Of a stretch of 64,000 bases of DNA, positions 1-8,295 are shown piece by piece; position 1 is the first letter of the stretch; every line of letters begins with the position of its first letter. Both the position numbers and the translations under genes were made by a program. The notes below the pieces were generated by a model. It did not search any database. It was not told the DNA's origin and worked only from the letters and a program-made list of their open reading frames with translations. Location: contig NZ_JAEPWN010000001.1 in assembly GCF_016654005.1 (NCBI RefSeq), forward strand, positions 124,001 to 188,000, given 5' to 3'. This DNA is from Brevundimonas nasdae. GTDB lineage: Bacteria > Pseudomonadota > Alphaproteobacteria > Caulobacterales > Caulobacteraceae.

Positions 1-143
1 AGGACTTTCTGCTGCATCCTGGCGATCTGGTCTTCGTGCCGCGCAGCCGGATCGCCGAGGTCAATCTGTTCGTGCGCCAGTATCTGAACGGCATCCTGCC
101 CTTCAACTTCGGCTTCAGCTACGACCTGAACCGCTTCCGATGA
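1..143 (+). CDS. Polysaccharide export outer-membrane protein, 3' end only
   Basis: The reading frame enters the window at base 3 and stops at 141-143, leaving 46 C-terminal residues. The visible HPGDLVFVPRSRIAEVNLFV stretch and the following hydrophobic tail match the usual end of Wza/HfsD-type export proteins, which form the outer-membrane channel for capsule or holdfast polysaccharide. The stop overlaps the flippase start by 4 bp (ATGA), so the two are probably cotranscribed and translationally coupled. The catalytic or channel domains lie outside the window, so the family call rests on the tail and the context. Confidence 0.6.
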   Translation, partial: DFLLHPGDLVFVPRSRIAEVNLFVRQYLNGILPFNFGFSYDLNRFR

Positions 144-1420
144 GCGGCCTGTCTCGGCTTGCGGGCGCGTCGCGCTATCTGACGGCCATCGTCGAGCAGG
201 GACTGTTCTCGCTGCTGAACCTGGGTGTCGTTCTGGTTCTGGGTCGATTGATGACGCCGGAGCAGTTCGGCGCCTGCATCTTCTGGTTCGCGGTCGCCTA
301 TGTGCTGGCCAGCGTCCAGAACGCGGTCAGCGTGGCGCATCTGCAGGTCCTGCCCGCCGCAAAGGGCCATGATCCGCTGCGGCTGGAGACAGAGCGGGTG
401 ATGCTGGCCGCGACCGGCGTCTTTTTGCTGCTGGCCGCGATCGGCACGGCGCTGGGGGCCGGGTTCGCCAGTCGCGCCGGGGCGTTCGGCGTCTGGACCG
501 CCGTCCTGTTCGTGCCCGCCTATCTGCTGCAGCAATATGTCCGCCTGACCTATTTCAGCCGGGGCGAGGGGCTGACGGCGACGGTTCAGACCGGCGCGGT
601 TCTGGTGGTCGCGGTGATCCTGTTGGGGGGGGGCGCCTTCGTCTTCAGGCCTTTGACCGCCGAGCATGTGCTGGGCCTGATGGGCGCAGCCTACGCCCTA
701 ATCGGACTGGCGGGGCTGTGGCGGGCCAGCGCGGGGCTGCGGCATGGCCTGTCCGGCGCCTTGGGCGGTTATCTGGCCTATGTGCGACAGTCCGGCTGGC
801 TGTTCCTGGGCGTGTCGAGCACGGAAATCCTGGCGCGTTTCTATGTCTTCGCCGTGGGCGCCGCCTATGGGCCGGGCGTTCTGGCGGCCTTGTCGTTCAG
901 TCAGACCTTCCTGCGTCCCGCACCCCTGCTGGCCTCGTCATGGAGCATGGCGGCGCGCAGCGATCTGGTGGCGAAACGCGAGGCCAGGAACTGGCGCGGT
1001 TATGTCGGCCTGCTCGGCGTGTCAGCCCTGGCGGGCGTGGTATTCTCGATCCTGTGGGCGGGCGTGATCTGGGCGGCGTGGCCGATGATCACCGCCTTCC
1101 TGTTCGATGACAAATACGCCGACGCCCGCTGGATGTTGCCGCTGTGGGGGATCAGCGCGGCCTTCGGCTTCATGCAGGTGGTGGTGTCGACGGGGCTGCA
1201 GATCCTGAAGGCGTTCAAGGCCCTGGCCCTGGCCAACGCCGCCGCCTCCGCCGTCGCCGCCGCCGGCGTGCTGTGGGGCATTCATCACTTGGGGGCAGGC
1301 GGGGCGATCCTGGGCACGGCGGCCGGGCAGGCGCTGGAGGCGGCGGCTATGCTGGCGGTTCTGGTCGTCCTGATCCGGCGGCTGTCGTCCGAAGCCAGGC
1401 CCCGACCTAGGCGCGGATGA
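140..1420 (+). CDS. Wzx-like polysaccharide flippase (MATE/MOP superfamily)
   Basis: This 426-residue protein is almost entirely hydrophobic, with about a dozen predicted membrane helices and short basic loops, as in Wzx/RfbX lipopolysaccharide or exopolysaccharide flippases. Such proteins move undecaprenyl-linked repeat units across the inner membrane. ATG 140 overlaps the stop of the export gene, which fixes the start. The last 14 bp overlap the end of the convergent polymerase gene on the other strand. In Caulobacter the equivalent holdfast protein is HfsF; that assignment is inferred from context, not from a diagnostic residue. Confidence 0.8.
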   Translation: MSGLSRLAGASRYLTAIVEQGLFSLLNLGVVLVLGRLMTPEQFGACIFWFAVAYVLASVQNAVSVAHLQVLPAAKGHDPLRLETERVMLAATGVFLLLAAIGTALGAGFASRAGAFGVWTAVLFVPAYLLQQYVRLTYFSRGEGLTATVQTGAVLVVAVILLGGGAFVFRPLTAEHVLGLMGAAYALIGLAGLWRASAGLRHGLSGALGGYLAYVRQSGWLFLGVSSTEILARFYVFAVGAAYGPGVLAALSFSQTFLRPAPLLASSWSMAARSDLVAKREARNWRGYVGLLGVSALAGVVFSILWAGVIWAAWPMITAFLFDDKYADARWMLPLWGISAAFGFMQVVVSTGLQILKAFKALALANAAASAVAAAGVLWGIHHLGAGGAILGTAAGQALEAAAMLAVLVVLIRRLSSEARPRPRRG

Positions 1421-2753
1421 ACCGACGCTCGATCTCGATCCCCAGCAGCAGAAGCACCGTGCCGAAGATCGAGTTGGCGGTGAAATAGCTGCTTTCCATG
1501 AAGTTGTGGCCGAACACCATCAAGGGAAACACGCCCAGGACCAGGGCCGCGCCGAAGGCTTGATGCTGCGGTCCGCCGACCGTCTGGCCGATCAGCGCCA
1601 GACCGCCGCCCAGCCAGCGGAAAAGGATGATGACAGACCCGACCAGCCCGACCAGACCCGTCGTCACCGCCAGATCCAGAAACCCGTTGTGCGCCTCGTT
1701 GGTGAAGGCGTCAGGCTGGGCGAACCAGGCGTCGGTCTGCAGGCTGGGCTGGACGCCGGGGTCAATGTCCCAGAAGCCGCCGAAGCCCCAGCCGCGAATG
1801 GGTCGCTTGACGAACTCGTCCCAGACAAAGGCCCAGACGTCGGTGCGCTGGGTGAAGGTGATGCCCGCAAACGGCGCCCATGGATCAGCCGCCGTCATGT
1901 AGCAGAAGGCCAGCCAGCCGAACACGAGGCTGGCCGCAATCAGCGCGCCCAGCACCATCAGGCCGTAACGGATGATCCTTCTCTGGGCCATGATGACGAC
2001 AATGACGGGTGTGGCGCTGACCAGGGCGGCGAACAGGCCAAGACTGGTCTTCGATTGGCTGGCGACCAGAAGCACGACCGACAGGAACGTCACCGCCCAC
2101 CAGAACAGCCGCGCCTTCCACGTCTCACGCGACCAGGCATAGGCGCCGCAGACGAAGCCCGACAGCAGCATCACCGCGCCCAGGGTGTTCTTGTGGGAAT
2201 GAATGGCGGCCAGACCCAGGTCGGTCATCGAGATTCCGGGCATGACCGCCCATGACGCCAGATCGATAGCCACCAGAATGGCGCATCCGACAGCCAGGGC
2301 CAGATGCAGGCGGCGGCTGTCCTTCAGTCCGATCGTGATGGCGATGCAGATCAGCAGATTGATCACATAGAGGATCAGGCGCCGGGTCGAGACGGCGGGG
2401 TCCAGCGCCCATCGCGTCGTGAGGGCGAACCAGCCGAACAGGATCAGCAGGGGCAGCAGCCGCAGCGCCATCCCCGGCAGGTCCGCGCGCCTGAACCACA
2501 GGATCGGCGCCGACAGTCCCAGCAGCCCCAGCCAGACCAGCCGGTTGATCGGCGAGGTTTCGGCGCCCCCGGTCAGCGGGTCCAGCGTGATGTCGTGCTG
2601 ATATGGATTGGGGCCGATGCAGATATAGAGCAGCATCAGCACCAGAACGGCTCCCGCCCACAGGGCCAGGACCTGATCCGCCTGATGACCGCGCGCCTCC
2701 TGCACGGCGTCGATGCGGCTCAGCCAGTCTTCCTTGGCGGAGGTTCCGGTCAC
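1407..2753 (-). CDS. O-antigen ligase / Wzy-type polysaccharide polymerase
   Basis: The 448-residue product has about eleven membrane helices and a large periplasmic loop near residues 290-360 carrying GWGFGGFW and EAHNGFLDLAV, the RG..G and H-N signatures of the Wzy_C / O-antigen ligase family. Such enzymes polymerise or ligate undecaprenyl-linked glycans in the periplasm. It follows the WecG-like gene with a 4-bp overlap (2750-2753) on the minus strand, and converges on the flippase gene. With a flippase and export protein alongside, polymerase (HfsC-like) is more likely than LPS ligase. Confidence 0.75.
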   Translation of the reverse strand: MTGTSAKEDWLSRIDAVQEARGHQADQVLALWAGAVLVLMLLYICIGPNPYQHDITLDPLTGGAETSPINRLVWLGLLGLSAPILWFRRADLPGMALRLLPLLILFGWFALTTRWALDPAVSTRRLILYVINLLICIAITIGLKDSRRLHLALAVGCAILVAIDLASWAVMPGISMTDLGLAAIHSHKNTLGAVMLLSGFVCGAYAWSRETWKARLFWWAVTFLSVVLLVASQSKTSLGLFAALVSATPVIVVIMAQRRIIRYGLMVLGALIAASLVFGWLAFCYMTAADPWAPFAGITFTQRTDVWAFVWDEFVKRPIRGWGFGGFWDIDPGVQPSLQTDAWFAQPDAFTNEAHNGFLDLAVTTGLVGLVGSVIILFRWLGGGLALIGQTVGGPQHQAFGAALVLGVFPLMVFGHNFMESSYFTANSIFGTVLLLLGIEIERRFIRA

Positions 2754-3550
2754 TTCAGGCTGTCAGGCGTCTTGAGCCTGAGGCGGAACGACAGGGCGTC
2801 GATCATACCCAGTCCCAGACCATAGAAGCCGCGCAGCAGATAGCGTCTCCACAACCGTTGGGGCTCGCGCGCCAGACGGTACAGCCAGACCAGACCGCGA
2901 TCCTCCACCCACTGCGGCGCGGGGGGCGTGCGGCCGATGATGGTGCTGATCGAACTGCCGATGCACAGGCCCAGGCCCGTGGCGCGCCCGTCTTCGATCA
3001 GCCGCTGGCAGAATTTCTCCGACTGGGGCGGACCCATGGCGACGAAGACGAACCGGGCCGGGTGGGCGGCGACGAAGTCGATGGCGGCGGCGACGGCCTC
3101 GGGCTTGTTGATGAAGCCCATCGGCGGATTGTGGTGGGCGATGTTGGTCAGGCCGAACTGGCGGGCCAGATCGGCGATCACTTCGTCTTCGCCGCCGATG
3201 ATGGTGATGGCCTCGTTCGGGGCGATAATGCGCTGAAACAGGATATCAACGATATGGGCGCCGGGTGCGAATCCCAGATCGACACCGCCGAACCGCGCGG
3301 CCTGTTTCAGGACGCGGCTGTCATTGGTGCTCAGCCAGGCGTTGGCGCTGATGTGGTTGAACTCGTCATCCTTGCGGCGCAGCCAGGCGTGCTCGGCGTT
3401 GGGCGTGATCAGAATATCAAAGGGCAGGCTGGCCGGACGGGCTGCGACGGCCGCGACGGCCTCGTCCAGAGACAGGGCATGGAAACGCAGGCCCGCGAAA
3501 TGGACCTCTGGCCAGGAGACAAGGGTGCGGCTGGTGGGAAGACTGTTCAT
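2750..3550 (-). CDS. WecG/TagA/CpsF family glycosyltransferase (GT26)
   Basis: This 266-residue protein has the GT26 hallmarks: an N-terminal LITPNAEHAWL segment, SANAWLSTNDSRV, and the C-terminal VFVAMGPPQSEKFCQ motif. GT26 enzymes add an N-acetyl-mannosaminuronate, ManNAc or related sugar to an undecaprenyl-PP-linked acceptor at the membrane. It is the first gene of a two-gene minus-strand unit with the polymerase and is divergent from the phosphoglycosyltransferase gene 92 bp away. HfsJ of the Caulobacter holdfast pathway belongs to this family, which fits the setting. Confidence 0.85.
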   Translation of the reverse strand: MNSLPTSRTLVSWPEVHFAGLRFHALSLDEAVAAVAARPASLPFDILITPNAEHAWLRRKDDEFNHISANAWLSTNDSRVLKQAARFGGVDLGFAPGAHIVDILFQRIIAPNEAITIIGGEDEVIADLARQFGLTNIAHHNPPMGFINKPEAVAAAIDFVAAHPARFVFVAMGPPQSEKFCQRLIEDGRATGLGLCIGSSISTIIGRTPPAPQWVEDRGLVWLYRLAREPQRLWRRYLLRGFYGLGLGMIDALSFRLRLKTPDSLK

Positions 3551-3642
3551 TGATGCGACTGCTGTGCTCTACGCGCAGCATGAATGCAATTTGCTTGCCG
3601 GGATCGTGGTGACGCAGGTGGCGTGGCCTGGTTCTTGATAAG

Positions 3643-4326
3643 ATGCCGCACATGATCGACGCCGCCTTTCCCATGCCCCACGACAAATTGACGCCGCCGC
3701 GACTGGCGGGCGGACGCGATGTGCGCGGGGGGCTGGCGCTGAAGCGGGCCATGGATGTGGCGATCTCCGGCGCGCTGCTGATCGTGCTGTCGCCCTTCCT
3801 GGCCGCGATCGGTCTGGCGGTGAAGGCGACGTCGCCGGGTCCGGCCTTCTACGGCGTGGACTGGGTGGGGCAGGGCGGCCGCCGCTTCCGGGGCTACAAG
3901 TTCCGCACCATGGGCGTCGGCGCCGACCAGCAGGAAGCGGCCCTGCAGGCGCAGAACGAGATGAACGGTCCGGCCTTCAAGATGGAGAACGACCCACGCA
4001 TCACGCCGCTGGGCCGGTTCCTGCGGCGCTACAGCCTGGATGAACTGCCCCAACTCTGGAGCGTGCTGAAGGGCGACCTCAGCCTGGTCGGGCCGCGTCC
4101 GCCGCGCACCCATGAGTACGCCCAGTTCACACCCTTCCAGATGGGGAAGATGACGGTCAAGCCGGGCATCACCTGTCTGTGGCAGGTCGAGGGCCGCCAC
4201 CGGATCAGCGACTTCGACGACTGGGTGCGGCTGGACGTGCGCTATATCGAGACATGGTCGCTGTGGCTGGACGTGAAGATCCTGTTCCGCACGGCGGGCG
4301 TGGTGCTGCGGGGGACGGGCGTATGA
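3643..4326 (+). CDS. Undecaprenyl-phosphate sugar phosphotransferase (bacterial sugar transferase domain)
   Basis: A 227-residue protein of the short, PglC-like type: one N-terminal reentrant hydrophobic helix (about residues 33-57, beginning LKRAMDVAISGALLIVLSPF) followed by the catalytic domain with RGYKFRTM, DELPQLWSVLKGDLSLVGPR and PGITCLWQV, all standard for PF02397. It would attach the first sugar phosphate to undecaprenyl phosphate, starting repeat-unit assembly. The long N-terminal membrane region of WcaJ/HfsE is absent. The first Met (3643) is followed by other possible starts (3652, 3673). The gene overlaps the next by ATGA. Confidence 0.88.
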   Translation: MPHMIDAAFPMPHDKLTPPRLAGGRDVRGGLALKRAMDVAISGALLIVLSPFLAAIGLAVKATSPGPAFYGVDWVGQGGRRFRGYKFRTMGVGADQQEAALQAQNEMNGPAFKMENDPRITPLGRFLRRYSLDELPQLWSVLKGDLSLVGPRPPRTHEYAQFTPFQMGKMTVKPGITCLWQVEGRHRISDFDDWVRLDVRYIETWSLWLDVKILFRTAGVVLRGTGV

Positions 4327-5273
4327 GCGTGGACATCAGCGTCGTCATCCTCAGCTATGACCGGGTGCATCTGCTGGAGCGGACGCTGCGCGGCTGTGCA
4401 ACGCAGGGCGGCGACTGGGGCGGGTTCGAGATCATCGTCGTCGACAACCACCCCGACGAACTGGCGCGGTCTCTGGTCGGGGGGCTGGCGGTCGAGACGG
4501 GCGTGGCCATGACCTATCTGGCCGATCCGCGCCGCAACATCTCCATCGTCCGCAACAAGGGGATCGCAGCGGCCCAGGGGCGCTACGTCGCCTTCATCGA
4601 CGATGATGAAGAGCCGCAGCAAAACTGGCTGGCCGAACTGACCGCCTGTCTGGACCGCACCGGCGCCGACGCGGCGTTCGGGCCGAAGCTGCCGGAGTTC
4701 GAGGGCGGGCGCGCGCCCGACTGGGACCCGGAAGGCTGGCGCTACACGCTCGACTTCCAGATGCCGGCGGACGAGGAAATCCATATGTTCGGGCGGCTGC
4801 GCAAGCGCGGCAAGGGTCTGGGCAGCGGCAACGCCGCCTTCCGGGTCGCCACCTGCCTGTCCGGGCCTGAACCGTTCAGCGTGGCCTTCGGCAACGCCAA
4901 TGGCGAGGACACCCAACTGCTGTTTCGGCTGGCGATGGCGGGCAAACGCTTTGTCTGGTGCCCCGGCGCCGTGGTGCATGAATTCATCGAACAGAGCCGC
5001 GCGCGTCCCGACTATATGGTCACGCGGATGAAGCGGGGATCGCAGCACTATGCCGTGTGCCGGATCGACACCAGCGCCAACAAACCCCTGACCACGGCCA
5101 AGGTGGCGCTGCTTGGATTGGCCCAGATGACGGTCCACGCCGGTCTCTATGTGGCCAGCGGCGAGTTTCTGGACCGCCAACACCGCTATGATCACCGCAT
5201 CGGCATGGCCAAGGGGCTGGGCAAGCTGACCTGGACAGCACCGATCGGCTTCATCGAGGAGAAGGCGGCGTGA
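4323..5273 (+). CDS. Family 2 glycosyltransferase
   Basis: The 316-residue GT-A fold enzyme begins with SVVILSYDRVHLLERTL and carries EIIVVDNHP, RNISIVRNKG and the metal/nucleotide-sugar motif FIDDDEEP near residue 96-103. It would transfer a sugar to the lipid-linked repeat unit in the cytoplasm. ATG 4323 overlaps the preceding stop (ATGA) and its own stop overlaps the next GTG start, so all three genes form one coupled operon. It is a close structural relative of the following gene, probably from an old duplication. Confidence 0.88.
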   Translation: MSVDISVVILSYDRVHLLERTLRGCATQGGDWGGFEIIVVDNHPDELARSLVGGLAVETGVAMTYLADPRRNISIVRNKGIAAAQGRYVAFIDDDEEPQQNWLAELTACLDRTGADAAFGPKLPEFEGGRAPDWDPEGWRYTLDFQMPADEEIHMFGRLRKRGKGLGSGNAAFRVATCLSGPEPFSVAFGNANGEDTQLLFRLAMAGKRFVWCPGAVVHEFIEQSRARPDYMVTRMKRGSQHYAVCRIDTSANKPLTTAKVALLGLAQMTVHAGLYVASGEFLDRQHRYDHRIGMAKGLGKLTWTAPIGFIEEKAA

Positions 5274-6238
5274 GCGGGGCGTCCCCCGACCTGACGCTGG
5301 CCATTCTGACCTATGACCGGCCCGCAGGGCTAGAGGCGACGCTGATGTCGTGTCTGGCCCAGCAGAATCGCCTGAATCTCAGCATCGAGATCGTCGTGGT
5401 CGACAATCACCCCAGCGGCAGCGGCCGGGCGGTGGTGGAGGCCATTTCGTCCCAGACCCAATGGCCCATCCGCTATGTGTCTGACCTGACGCGCAACATG
5501 GCGACCCTGCGCAACCGGGGCTTCGCCGAGGCGCGCGGGCGCTGGCTGGCGGTCATTGATGATGACGAGACGGCGGCCGACGACTGGACCGACGCCCTGG
5601 TCGGCGCCCTTCAGGCCACCGACGCCGACATCGCCGTGGGCCCGCGTTTCGCCGTATTCGAGGCGGGCGCGCCGCCTGCCTATGATCCGCAGGGGCGTCA
5701 GTTCGTGCGCGACCTGCACCTGCCCGATCTGGCCGAGGTCGAACTGACCGGCCCAACCGGCAGGCCGCGCTATGGTCTGGGCACCGGCAACTCCATCTTC
5801 GACATGGCGCGCTGTTTCCCGAATGGAGAGGCGGCGATGCGAGAGGCGTTCGGCGATGCGGGCGGCGAGGACGCGGAACTGTTCGTGCGCCTGCACCGGC
5901 AGGGGCGACGCATCGTCTGGGCGGCGCGCGCCAGAGTGACCGAAGTCGTGTCCCGGAACAGGACAGAAATCCCTTACCGCCTGATCCGCACCCGTCGCGA
6001 AACGCAACACTATGTCTCGATCTACGTCGATGGCGCGGCCAATCCGACCCTGGCCAGGGTGGAGCTTTTCGTAAAAGGGTTAATGCAGACCGTTGTCGGC
6101 GGCGTGCTGGCCTTCATCACCCTGGAGAGCCGGTCCGCCCATCGTCTGCGCTGGCGCATCCTTTTGGAACATGGACTTGGCAAGCTGACGTGGCGTCAGC
6201 CCATCGGCTACATCAACGAAGGCGCCCCGCTGTCCTGA
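5270..6238 (+). CDS. Family 2 glycosyltransferase (paralogue of the preceding gene)
   Basis: A 322-residue GT2 with the same architecture as its neighbour: TLAILTYDRPAGLEATL, EIVVVDNHP, NMATLRNRGFAEARG and VIDDDET. The two proteins also share the C-terminal pattern HGLGKLTWRQPIGYI / KGLGKLTWTAPIGFI. The start is GTG 5270, chosen because it gives a 4-bp overlap with the upstream stop and keeps the conserved N-terminus. The pair plausibly supplies two of the glycosyl additions of the repeat unit; HfsG and HfsL of Caulobacter are also GT2 enzymes. Confidence 0.87.
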   Translation: MSGASPDLTLAILTYDRPAGLEATLMSCLAQQNRLNLSIEIVVVDNHPSGSGRAVVEAISSQTQWPIRYVSDLTRNMATLRNRGFAEARGRWLAVIDDDETAADDWTDALVGALQATDADIAVGPRFAVFEAGAPPAYDPQGRQFVRDLHLPDLAEVELTGPTGRPRYGLGTGNSIFDMARCFPNGEAAMREAFGDAGGEDAELFVRLHRQGRRIVWAARARVTEVVSRNRTEIPYRLIRTRRETQHYVSIYVDGAANPTLARVELFVKGLMQTVVGGVLAFITLESRSAHRLRWRILLEHGLGKLTWRQPIGYINEGAPLS

Positions 6239-6347
6239 AGACTTGCGACGGTTTTTCGCCCCTGCCGCGTTAACGAATTCAAAGAACAGTGCTCGTGCGG
6301 CACGTATCTTGGACATGAGAGAGCGCACGTTATTTCTAGGAACACCC

Positions 6348-7103
6348 ATGCTCACCCAGGTCGATCAATCCGCTCTCGCTAAAGCGGCCCGCACGCCGTC
6401 GTTCGACGGGCTGAAGCTGTTCGGCGACGGCGCCAGCCTCGCGGACTTTTCGCGTCTGTATGATCAGGGGCATGTGACGGGTTTCACCACCAATCCGACC
6501 CTGATGTTCAAGGCCGGGATCACCGACTACGCCGATTTCGCGCGTCAGCTGATCACCCTGATCCCCGACATGCCGCTGTCGTTCGAGGTCTTCTCCGACG
6601 ACTTCGCCGAGATGGAGCGTCAGGCCCGACTGATCGCCAGCTGGGGCGACAATGTCTATGTGAAGATCCCGATCACCAACACCAAGGGCCAGTCCAGCCT
6701 GCCGATGGCCAAGGCTCTGGCTGCTGACGGGGTCAAGCTGAACATCACCGCCATGCTGACGCTGGAGCAGGTCGCCGAGGCGATCGAGATTCTGGCCGAC
6801 GACACCCCCGCCATCCTGTCGGTCTTCGCAGGCCGCATCGCCGACACCGGCGTCGACCCCGTGCCGGTCATGCGGGCCGCCGTCGCCATGGCGGCGCGCA
6901 AGCCCCTGGCCGAGGTGCTGTGGGCCTCGACCCGCGAGGTGCTGAACGTCTTCCAGGCCGCCGAATGCGGCTGCCACATCATCACCGCTACGCCGGACAT
7001 CCTCAAGAAGCTGGACATGGCGGGCAAGGATCTGGCCGATCTGTCGCTGGACACCGTGGCCATGTTCCGCGCCGACGCCGTCGCCGCCGGGTTCAGCCTG
7101 TAA
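6348..7103 (+). CDS. Short transaldolase / fructose-6-phosphate aldolase-like protein
   Basis: This 251-residue protein has the TTNPT motif (residues 47-51) and the Schiff-base lysine in VYVKIPIT (Lys106) typical of the small TalC/Fsa-like transaldolase subfamily. Transaldolases exchange dihydroxyacetone units between ketose phosphates, and one product is sedoheptulose 7-phosphate. Because the next genes act on heptose phosphates, it probably feeds that pathway; this is inference. The start at 6348 is preferred over the upstream in-frame Met at 6243 because it has an AGGAA-type ribosome site and fits homologue length. Confidence 0.82.
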   Translation: MLTQVDQSALAKAARTPSFDGLKLFGDGASLADFSRLYDQGHVTGFTTNPTLMFKAGITDYADFARQLITLIPDMPLSFEVFSDDFAEMERQARLIASWGDNVYVKIPITNTKGQSSLPMAKALAADGVKLNITAMLTLEQVAEAIEILADDTPAILSVFAGRIADTGVDPVPVMRAAVAMAARKPLAEVLWASTREVLNVFQAAECGCHIITATPDILKKLDMAGKDLADLSLDTVAMFRADAVAAGFSL

Positions 7104-7105
7104 TC

Positions 7106-7663
7106 ATGTCCGGGCGCCCCGCCATATTTCTGGACCGCGACGGCGTGCTGAACGACGTCGTCTGGCGGGACGGCAAGCCTGCCTCGCCGCGAACCGTGGA
7201 CGAACTGCGGATCGCGGACGGGGCGGCGGAGGCGGTGCGGGCCATGCGGGCGGCGGGTTACCTGACCTTCGTTGTCACCAACCAGCCCGACGTGCGGCGC
7301 GGCATGATGACGGCCCAGGCGCTGGACGCCATCCACGCCGCCCTGATCCAGACGGTTCCGGTGGACGAGGTGCGGGCCTGCCTGCACGACAACATCGACG
7401 CCTGCGATTGCCGCAAGCCCAAGGCCGGAATGCTGCTGGATCTGGCGGCGCGCTGGAACATCGACCTGTCCGCCAGCTGGATGGTCGGCGATATGGACCG
7501 CGATGTTCAGTGCGGCCGGGCGGCGGGCGCCCATACGGTTCTTCTGGGCCGTGACTACAACAGCGGGAGCGGCGCGGATGTCGTGGTCCCCGATCTTCGT
7601 CAGGCCGCGGCCTGGATTCTTCACACTTCGCTGGCGGCCTTGACGCCAGAACTTCAGGACTAA
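7106..7663 (+). CDS. gmhB: D-glycero-D-manno-heptose-1,7-bisphosphate phosphatase-like HAD protein
   Basis: The 185-residue HAD-IIIA phosphatase has DRDGVLN at residues 10-16 (Asp10 nucleophile, Asp12), VVTNQP at 57-61, and the GmhB zinc signature Cys92-x-His94 ... Cys100-x-Cys102 followed by RKP. GmhB removes the C7 phosphate from heptose 1,7-bisphosphate during activated-heptose synthesis. ATG 7106 lies 2 bp after the transaldolase stop. With the isomerase and kinase genes downstream it forms an almost complete GDP-heptose module. Confidence 0.85.
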   Translation: MSGRPAIFLDRDGVLNDVVWRDGKPASPRTVDELRIADGAAEAVRAMRAAGYLTFVVTNQPDVRRGMMTAQALDAIHAALIQTVPVDEVRACLHDNIDACDCRKPKAGMLLDLAARWNIDLSASWMVGDMDRDVQCGRAAGAHTVLLGRDYNSGSGADVVVPDLRQAAAWILHTSLAALTPELQD

Positions 7664-7670
7664 ACAGCTC

Positions 7671-8285
7671 ATGTTCGCTGATCATTTCTTCGCCGCCGCT
7701 GAAAAGGCGATGGCCGCCATCGACCGCAACGCCGTTGAGGCCATGGCCCAGCGCCTGGCCGAGGTGCGCGAGCGCGGCGGGCGCCTGTTCCTGATCGGCG
7801 TCGGCGGCAGCGCCGGCCACGCCAGCCACGCCACCAATGACTTCCGCAAGATCTGCGGCTTCGAGGCCTATTGCCCGACCGACAACGTCTCGGAACTGAC
7901 CGCCCGCATCAATGATGAGGGCTGGGAAGGCACCTTCTCGACCTGGCTGGAGACCAGCCGCCTGAAGCCTGAAGACGGTCTGCTGATCTTCTCGGTCGGC
8001 GGCGGCAGCATCGAACCGCCCGTCAGCGCCAACATCGTGCGCGCCATCCAACTGGCCAAGTCGCGCGGCGCGACCGTGACCGGCATCGTCGGCCGCAACG
8101 GCGGCTATACGGCCCAGGCGGCGGACGCCTGCGTCGTCGTGCCGACCGTCGATCCCGAACTGATCACGCCGCTGGTCGAAGGTCTGGCCGCCGTGGTCTG
8201 GCACCTGCTGGTGTCCCACCCCGCTCTGGCCCTGCACAAGGGCCACTGGGAGCAGATTGCGCCCGTCGCCCCTCCGGCCGCCTGA
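7671..8285 (+). CDS. SIS-domain phosphoheptose isomerase (GmhA-like)
   Basis: A 204-residue single-SIS-domain protein with the phosphosugar loop GVGGSAGHASHATNDF near residues 43-58 and FSVGGGSIEPPVSANIVRAI in the second half. Family members isomerise sedoheptulose 7-phosphate to heptose 7-phosphate. The loop differs somewhat from enterobacterial GmhA (GNGGSAADAQH), so substrate is inferred from the neighbours rather than from residues. It starts 7 bp after gmhB and is followed by the kinase after 10 bp. Confidence 0.8.
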   Translation: MFADHFFAAAEKAMAAIDRNAVEAMAQRLAEVRERGGRLFLIGVGGSAGHASHATNDFRKICGFEAYCPTDNVSELTARINDEGWEGTFSTWLETSRLKPEDGLLIFSVGGGSIEPPVSANIVRAIQLAKSRGATVTGIVGRNGGYTAQAADACVVVPTVDPELITPLVEGLAAVVWHLLVSHPALALHKGHWEQIAPVAPPAA

Positions 8286-8295
8286 GGCCCGCGTC

